Assembly: GCF_026212465.1 (NCBI RefSeq) | Contig: NC_080047.1 | Coordinates: forward strand, 41,537,922-41,601,921 | Direction of reading: 5' to 3' | DNA: 64,000 bases | Source: Amaranthus tricolor | Taxonomy: Eukaryota > Streptophyta > Magnoliopsida > Caryophyllales > Amaranthaceae | Part shown: positions 57,501-64,000 of the stretch, in pieces | Layout of the letters: each line of letters opens with the position of its first letter | How positions within the stretch are numbered: position 1 is the first letter of the stretch | Notes under the pieces: model-generated | What the model was told of the DNA's origin: nothing | What the model saw: only the letters and a program-made list of their open reading frames with translations | The model's database searches: none | Made by a program: the position numbers and the translations under genes

Positions 57501-60500
57501 ACAAAAACAAAAGAATTCTTAGAAACACAACACTAAAGAAAACGAATAAAAAATCCACAACAAAAGATTTCAAACCACGACACTTGAAAAGAGGTAAAAA
57601 TCGATGAAAGCTTCAAAATGAATCATAGCATACCTCATTAAATATCCATTCACATACACCAGACTTCTGCAAAAGCTGAACATATTTGAAAAGCACCCCC
57701 ACAACATTTTGCATGTTCTCTGAAAATGGAAAAGAGAGAACAATGATCCACAGTCTCATTCAAAAACATTTCTTTTAGATATTTCATTACAGTTAATAGG
57801 CTCCGGTGGGGGGGGGGGGGGGGGGGGGGTTGGGGGGATTATTGCTTCTGATGGTACTACTCTCACTCTTACAGCTTTAACCCCTCTATCTTAATCTTGA
57901 ATGTCAACTACTGTAAGTGCTAAAAGCTTCCCAAACTATCCAAATTACTCTTGACTAACAGTTAAATTCTTTGAACAAAGAACATTTTAGATACCTGTGC
58001 CTACAGCAGGAACCTCGGGAATCAAAAAAAGTACATTTGGAAACAATTAAAAATGTATTATGGTGTGAATGTGGTGACAGATGTCTGCAGATAGTAAACT
58101 TCACTGAAGAAAAAGTTTTTAAGCATGAAAATCTTACTTAACTCAAGCATTCTAAGATAAGGTGAAATTAAAATGCTACTTTGTGATCCAAGGGGTTGAT
58201 GTAGGTTCTTCAGAAGCCAATATGGAAGGATAAATACAGAACCTTTTGTGTATGCTAAACAAAATTGAATGAGAATTGCATACTGCCTAATTTCAAACAT
58301 TTCTCATTAACTACCCTGGTACTAATTCAGAAAACAAAAAAAAAAAAAAAAAAAAAGGGCTTATGTTTGAAGACTAGTGAAACAGGAAATTGGGATATGG
58401 ATGCAACTTAAAGAAGAATGAGAGAATATAACACCACACTAAAGCCTTTCTCTAATAAAAATCAAGAACTTAGCGTTGTATGATCTCAAATTACAGTATA
58501 ATTTAGTTTAATGGGGCCAACTACCATGTAAGTATGAAAGTGAGCAATCTCAATATTTTATTAATCTTCTAACTAATGGACTAATGAACTAAGTATGCAC
58601 ATTTCACATTATGATTCCTCAAAGACCACTAAAAAAGTACTGCAAGGTGACCAATAAATGAATTCCAACTAAAATTTAGGACATCTTAAATACCTAATCC
58701 TTCCTTGAAGGTTCAAGATGCTTATAGACTAACATCAAATCTATCAATTGCATTTAACTAACAAGCAGTTCCATATTGTTTTGCAGCACATCCTAATAAA
58801 ACTTACAATATCCATATTCAACAAATGTTTGGCTAAACACATCATCCGTATAAAATCAAATAGCTACCTTTATATGAGACGCCATCATCTATGAGAGATA
58901 TACTAGCTATGATAATGGTGATGATAATATGAGATGGCACCTCAAGCATACATTATCATATCATAGTGCCAAAATACAGTTACAGTTACGATTGCAGTAT
59001 CGGTCACGATGATGTAGTAACAAATATGATGTAGTGGTCGTACGTTCCCACATGGGCTGAGACCGTGCCATATCCCTTGAACCGGAAACGAAAGTGGTTT
59101 TTACACCTTCACAAATACTGGTAATATAGTGTGGTAGATTTGAAAACCTTTACAACTTAGTTGATACAATACAATGCGGCCTTAATTTTGCATTATGCTC
59201 TTAATTGAAGGCAAGCACTGCTTTTTATCTAATGAAATATCTTCATTTAATTTCAAGCAAACACAATTATCATACTGCAAATATAAAGTAACGGTCACGG
59301 TATGTAACATGAGCGATAAAGTAATCATAACACCAAATATCATCCAAAAGCATGAGATATCCCTTAAAAACGTCAAAACACGGTTTTTTAAACCTTTACG
59401 GTGCAAGAAATATTGGTTCAGTTTGTTTGAAAACCTTAGCAACGCGACCAATGCGATGCCATGAGGCCATATTTTTGCATGATCATAGTTACAATTAATA
59501 GGTGGAGCCATGATGTAAATTTACATCACAATTTTTAATTAGCTCGAAGAGAAAAGCACGAGTGGTCAAAATGTTCTTTTCTGATGCTTAGGCACATTTC
59601 TTGCTTAAGACTCAAAAGAGTTCTGTTGTATCGAATCAGAAACAACTTGTAATAAAAACGTCAAGTTAAACTAGTTTGTAGCAACTCCAGCTTCTATGTT
59701 TCTTTACGTCATATTGGCAGGTTCCTTTAAGGGAAACCATGCCAGTTTGATAGAACTCGATAATTCCAGTGTCTTTTAACTCCTAATGCAAACAGGAGAA
59801 TCAATCATTTTGAGTCTCTTAAAGTTTCACAGATAGTAAAACAATCGTTTAATTGATAGCTTCAAACAATAATCCATTGTAATAAACGTGTCGAGAGGAT
59901 GACATATCAACAAAAACAGTAGTAATTTAGCGCATGTGTTTGGTAACTTTGGTTTAATGAGGAAATCAGTGCAAAATGATAGAAAAATGAGCAATCCTTA
60001 TATTTAATTTGTTTGGTTATCAAAAAGTATAATTGTAATACGAGGAAATCATTTAGTTAGAATCGAGTAGATTTGTTTTTCCATAGTAATTCCTTCAAAG
60101 CTGATAGAAAAACATGTGAAAATTTGAGGAATTCAAGAATCATACATTCTACTAAAACAATAAAAGAATATGCCACATGTCACTTCTATATATCACATTT
60201 TCCCGCCTAAATTTATCATTAGTAATTGAATATGGAAACTTTGATATTTAATTAAACTTTATTTCTTAATGAATAATAATAGTAAGAAAAAAGTCAATTT
60301 TCGAACTTGGATTTTTCAAATACACTTTTTCAAGAAAAAAATAATTTTGGTAATTTTGATTTTAGTAAATTTAAATGACTAAAATTATTAATTATACCTT
60401 ATTTACGATACAAAAATAATTTTGAATTAAAAATAGTTAACTAAAAATAACCTTATAATTAAAGACTCTTTAATTGTGTACTAATATTCAGAATAATGTC

Positions 60501-63500
60501 AAAATATATGTCAACTTAATTATTCAGCTAACTTCAATATTTGAAAAATAATAACTAAAATCTTATCTAGAATAATTTTACACTGATAATTATGATAAAG
60601 GAAATTATATTTAGAACATGTTATCAATAAAATGTTGTGTATGGGTACACCGTATATTCATTTCATAGAAGAAAGTTTTTTTTAATTGATTTCATAGAAG
60701 AAAGTTTGATATAATGTTTGCCTAATAATTTAGCCTTTGATTAATAAACCTTAAATTAATATGTTTACTCAGACTAAACAGTTTACTTAGGAAAGAAAAA
60801 TTTTCATTAGTAGAAATTATTTTTCATTACTATTAAAAATTATTTAATCAGTGAAATAAATTCATTTATTAATAATCTTTTTAGTTAGTAAAAATAGTTA
60901 TAATCAATTAAAATTGTAAGTTTAGAAAATAAACAATTATATTCAATAAATTTTTTTATATAAATTAACAAACTAATACATCTGTGCATCGCACGGGAAC
61001 ATATACTAGTAAACTTAGTAATGCTCTAATTTGCTCATATTTCTATCAAGGAATACCAAACAAGTGAAATTTGAATTTTTTTTACTTTAATTTTATTTAA
61101 CTTCAAATTTCAACAGTTTTACTTTTCCAAGTTCCAATATACCTTTTGCTATCAATCTATAAACATTATGCACAATATTTCCCTCTTCAAAATCAACATA
61201 TTGACAAATATGTCAATTCACACTTACCATGCCCAGCATCTGTAAGATCGATGATAACTTTGAAAAAAGAGTACTCAGTGTTCCAGTCTGTTTCCCCAGC
61301 AGATAAACCAGTGGCCCAGCCTGCAAATTTGCACTCTGGTGATAAGAAATTGAACTACATAGTGCTTAAAATAAACCAAAGAAGCAACCATATTTAAGCA
61401 ACCAAATTAAGAACCAAAGTGTGCGGATGATTTTGTGCCTGAAGCTCATGGAAAGCATCTAAAAGCGATATTATTATGACAAAGTCCAAAATCAAAAGCC
61501 TCTACATGCAAACCTCTTGAGTGTTTCTTCAAACTTCTTTTACTATGGACTGAAAATGCATTATGCTGTAGAAATTATTGTGTAACAACCATATAAAGGA
61601 CATTTTTTTTCCCGATGGAGCAATAGAATGACTATTTCCATCTTGTACATGATCGACATCAATTAATACTTGCGATGTGATATTCTGACCACATAGCATA
61701 AAAAAATGACCAAAAATGACAAAAAATGACCAAAAAATTCACATGATATATTTTACTATGCTACATTATTCCAAAACCAAGATACACTAAATTTTTAGCT
61801 CAAACAAAAATGAAAATATATATTAAGGAGGGGGAGTAAAGCAAGTTTTTTACAAGCAAGTTTGTAATTAACATATATTATCCAGAATACAGTGGTGTCA
61901 GTACTCATAAATCAAGTATCTTTAATTATAAGCTGTTGCATATAAAAAAGAAGGCAATGGATAGATTATTGAGTATTGAATACACAATTAAATATTGTGA
62001 GACTTAAACCACAATTTTTGAGGGGGAAGGGGTTAAAAACTTAATGCAAACAGGAAGCCCGAAGAAAATTCTTTTCAGGAGCATGTACAAGATTTATCAA
62101 ACCCACCTAGTTTTTTCAAGACATAAAACAAAGATCCTTCTGCTTCATGGCCAATAAGATGTCCTAGATACCGGCATGGCCCTTCCTTGTAGTAATGAAT
62201 GCCAGGAGTAATTGGCCAACTAATTTTCAACTTATGGCCCTCTTTAATTGGTACAACTTTGACAAGTATCTACCAAAAAATTCAGCATAGTGATAATGTA
62301 GAACCATCTGAGCATCAATATGTAGATATAGAATGTGTAAAGCTAACCTGAAGGTGGTCTGATGTGCAAGGCTGACCAGGGAAGCTGAGAGAGTTTCTAT
62401 TGGTATTCCTTATATCTTGAAATTTGCATTTCACCATGGTTTCTATTTTATCAAGACTTTCTAGGATGTATACATTAAACATACAATTCAGCATATAGAA
62501 AGTACACTAGTTCAATTTCAATGAAAGTACAAGAAAAGCAATCAGAACCTTTTGCATAGACAACAAGACGCATCAAGTTTGCTGAATAATATTCTTCATA
62601 GAATTTAAGCAATTCCTCCCTAGTATTGATCCCGTTTGCCTTTGGGCGTACCTCCAAGGTTTCCCAGCTTCCTGCAATAAGTGTAGCCTAAAAAGATTGA
62701 TATGCATCGACATTCAGGAAAATGGAGTTCCTCCATCAAATTGAATTAGAAATAAAAAGATGGTGTTTATTATCAAAGTTTATAGAAAGGCAAATGAGAT
62801 GAAAGCCTTATTTCCCTAATATGATGTTTGGTTCAAAACTTCAGCAAACCATATCAAATATTTTTCATTTTTGGTCCCTTCAATAACCAAGCAAAAAACC
62901 GTTTGCATCACCGTATCATATCATAATATTGTAAATGTTTTTGAGCTTGCCACAACCAAGATATAAACCGAGACAACAGCAAAATCATCCGCATTGACCG
63001 CAAAAGCCCTTTGCAACCATTATAGCGACCAAAACCAAAACCACAATTTGCACTATGGTTTAAACTCCTCTAAATTCCCCCCAGTTTGCAAATACTCCAT
63101 ACTCCAATACACCATAGCATAGTCCAGTCAACTACCATATTTTCTACAAACATCTGATTACTTCCAATAATCAATTCCTCCAAAAATTGTTCAAAAAGCT
63201 AAGTCTATGGCTTCGAAACATAAAATAGCAGGATAATAGGCAAAAACTGAGTGCTAAAATTAGAAACATATTTAAGACCACCAATGTCTACACCAGGATA
63301 CATGACTACTGCAATGAATCATTAGTGTGGAATCAAGGCTTTGACGTTGTTAGTGTTGTTGCAATGAATCATAAGTGTTTTGTAAATCATTTACATAATG
63401 CAGAAGCATCTCAAAAATGAAAACATCAAATTCAACACAGCTTAATGTGAGGATGTTAACATGTTTAACCCTCATATTTAACATAGCTTAATGTGAGGAT

Positions 63501-63637
63501 GTTAACATGTTTAAACCTCATATAAGTAATAGTTACACAACAATGCCAAAACATGGGGATTAAATTTCATATATGTAATTGTTACCTGTACTAAATTTGT
63601 GATAGGCATGGGCTGGTGAACTAAGATGCTTATTAAG
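48583..63637 (-). CDS. PXM16: Insulinase-type M16 zinc metallopeptidase, plant peroxisomal PXM16/IDE-like (5' end outside window)
   Basis: Twenty exons: 63637-63586, 62671-62549, 62460-62348, 62269-62107, 61320-61228, 57719-57634, 57478-57410, 56620-56517, 55857-55755, 55302-55207, 55124-54935, 54691-54630, 53794-53690, 51461-51260, 51183-50975, 50092-49968, 49895-49844, 49764-49678, 49046-48924, 48834-48583. Phases join throughout to give the last 802 aa. M16A enzymes degrade small peptides inside a closed chamber; this clade is peroxisomal in Arabidopsis. Recognised blocks: LEVRPKANGINTREELLKFY, KEGPCRYLGHLIGHEAEGSL, SFHYQDKTPPADYVVNISSN, FQQPYQQAMYYCSL, LIAKQPTFHQLRSVEQLGY and FRRSQPLYGSF. 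About 170 N-terminal residues with the inverted zinc motif (HxxEH) lie beyond 64,000. The intron after 49678 has a GC donor (AAG|GCAAGT). The C-terminus SPTKL resembles PTS1 only loosely (-TKL). Confidence 0.92.
55553..55640 (+). repeat. SINE/LINE-tail-like dispersed repeat in M16 intron
   Basis: TATGGTTGCGTACATTCGAC CCCACC...GGTGGGTGCCGCTTAATGGC ATTGGGAAAATG; related to 32095-32175. No complete element could be bounded. Confidence 0.5.
56041..56059. repeat. Poly-C tract in M16 intron
   Basis: About 18-19 consecutive C, the complement of the G tracts further right in the same gene. Confidence 0.9.
56881..56900. repeat. Poly-G tract in M16 intron
   Basis: G6AG10AG; lies in the intron between the exons ending 57410 and starting 56620. 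Such runs can form G-quadruplexes and are prone to length errors in sequencing. Confidence 0.85.
57806..57829. repeat. Poly-G tract (about 22 G) in M16 intron
   Basis: GGTG followed by an uninterrupted G run and TTGGGGGGATT, about 90 bp upstream (gene sense) of the exon at 57719-57634. Confidence 0.9.
59000..59490. repeat. Diverged tandem duplication in M16 intron
   Basis: Unit A (about 59004-59195) and unit B (about 59291-59482) share, in order, CGGTCACG, ATATCCCTT, GGTTTTTA/GGTTTTTT, GTTTGAAAACCTT, GCAACGC/ACAACTT, CAATGCG and ATTTTTGCAT/ATTTTGCATTAT. Period about 290 bp. Unclassified. Confidence 0.55.
60148..61009 (+). mobile_element. Non-autonomous Helitron, about 860 bp, in M16 intron
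   Basis: The 5' end TCTACTAAAACAATAAAAGA followed by TGCCACATGTCAC is the usual plant Helitron start. The 3' end has a short hairpin GTGCATCGCAC followed by GGGAACATATACTAG (CTRR) and a T at 61010. There is no target duplication and no TIR, as expected for rolling-circle insertion between A and T. No Rep/helicase is encoded. It sits in the 3.5-kb intron between exons 61320-61228 and 57719-57634. Confidence 0.8.
63405..63530. repeat. Tandem 48-bp repeat in M16 intron
   Basis: CA(G/T)AGCTTAATGTGAGGATG + TTAACATGTTTAA(A)CCTCATAT occurs twice in a row (about 63437-63478 and 63483-63526). Copies are almost identical, so the duplication is recent. Confidence 0.75.
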
Positions 63638-64000
63638 CTGGAAACAACGATGAAATCATTCATTAGCAGTTTAACATACTAATTGACACCAAAAGGAATA
63701 TAGGAAAAAATTATCAATAGGCTAAGAATTGAGAAAATCATCAAGAGCATGATAGTATGGGCAGGAATAGAAGCAAATGAACGACATAGAACTTGTGAAT
63801 GTTGATAGAATATGTAACATTCGAGAAATTAATAATTTAATACGAGTAAGTTTAAGAGAATTGCTCGTACGAGAATGACCTTAAATACACATGACATAAA
63901 ACATTCTCAATTTAATTTCTCTCTTCTTTTCCTTTTCTTTTAATTTGTTTAAAAATTAAAAAATAAAAATAAATAAATAAATAAACAAAAACAACTACTC
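63638..64000. other. Intron or 5' continuation of the M16 gene
   Basis: No coding block of the M16 family was recognised upstream of the exon at 63637. A+T-rich sequence with an AAAT run near 63958-63985. The exon carrying the preceding conserved part should lie beyond the window edge. Confidence 0.5.

Overview
This window is nuclear DNA of a flowering plant, most likely a eudicot. The evidence is multi-exon genes with short GT-AG introns, plant-specific proteins (STELLO, plant mobile domain, a plant-type TGS1), AT-rich intergenic DNA, and a dense set of plant transposons (Copia, SMART/TRIM, MULE, PIF/Harbinger, Stowaway, hAT MITEs, Helitron, L1 and RTE LINEs). I cannot fix the genus from sequence alone; repeat style and an unusual secreted-peptide family would fit Caryophyllales, but that is only an impression.

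Layout. 1-25 kb is repeat-dominated. A plant-mobile-domain gene (minus strand, running off the left edge) is broken by a 1.48-kb solo LTR and an in-frame stop. Next come AT-rich tandem repeats with a GTCGCA hairpin core, a complete 270-bp SMART/TRIM retroelement, RTE LINE tails, and a foldback element (10.68-12.64 kb) whose left arm was opened by a 5'-truncated L1 LINE. Two paralogous single-exon genes for 88-aa secreted 8-cysteine peptides lie at 13.8 and 23.7 kb. Between them are two members of a palindrome-rich long-TIR element family, a probable LTR, and a complete 4,242-bp Mutator-like element (17,430-21,671) with 9-bp target duplications. The MULE carries a decayed transposase and a GRF zinc-finger gene on the opposite strand.

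25-64 kb holds the housekeeping genes. TGS1 (snRNA/snoRNA cap hypermethylase, minus, 5 exons) is followed by a Copia remnant, then a STELLO gene (Golgi protein of cellulose synthase complex assembly, minus, 3 exons). An apparently intact PIF/Harbinger element (37,705-41,723) with MYB-like and DDE transposase ORFs follows. A small uncharacterised nuclear-type/HTH-like gene (plus, 5 exons) converges tail-to-tail on a long insulinase-type M16 peptidase gene (minus, 20 exons visible; the N-terminal exons with the zinc site lie beyond the right edge). The order STELLO - small gene - M16 peptidase resembles what I recall of Arabidopsis At2g41770-At2g41790, so this looks like conserved microsynteny with a Harbinger element inserted.

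Exon boundaries were set by hand from splice consensus, phase continuity and remembered family similarity; no search was run. The cellular genes do not form one pathway. The strongest candidates for novelty are the 8-Cys peptide pair, the two hairpin-cored foldback families, the 61-bp tandem amplification of a SMART LTR/primer-site junction, and the MULE-borne GRF gene.
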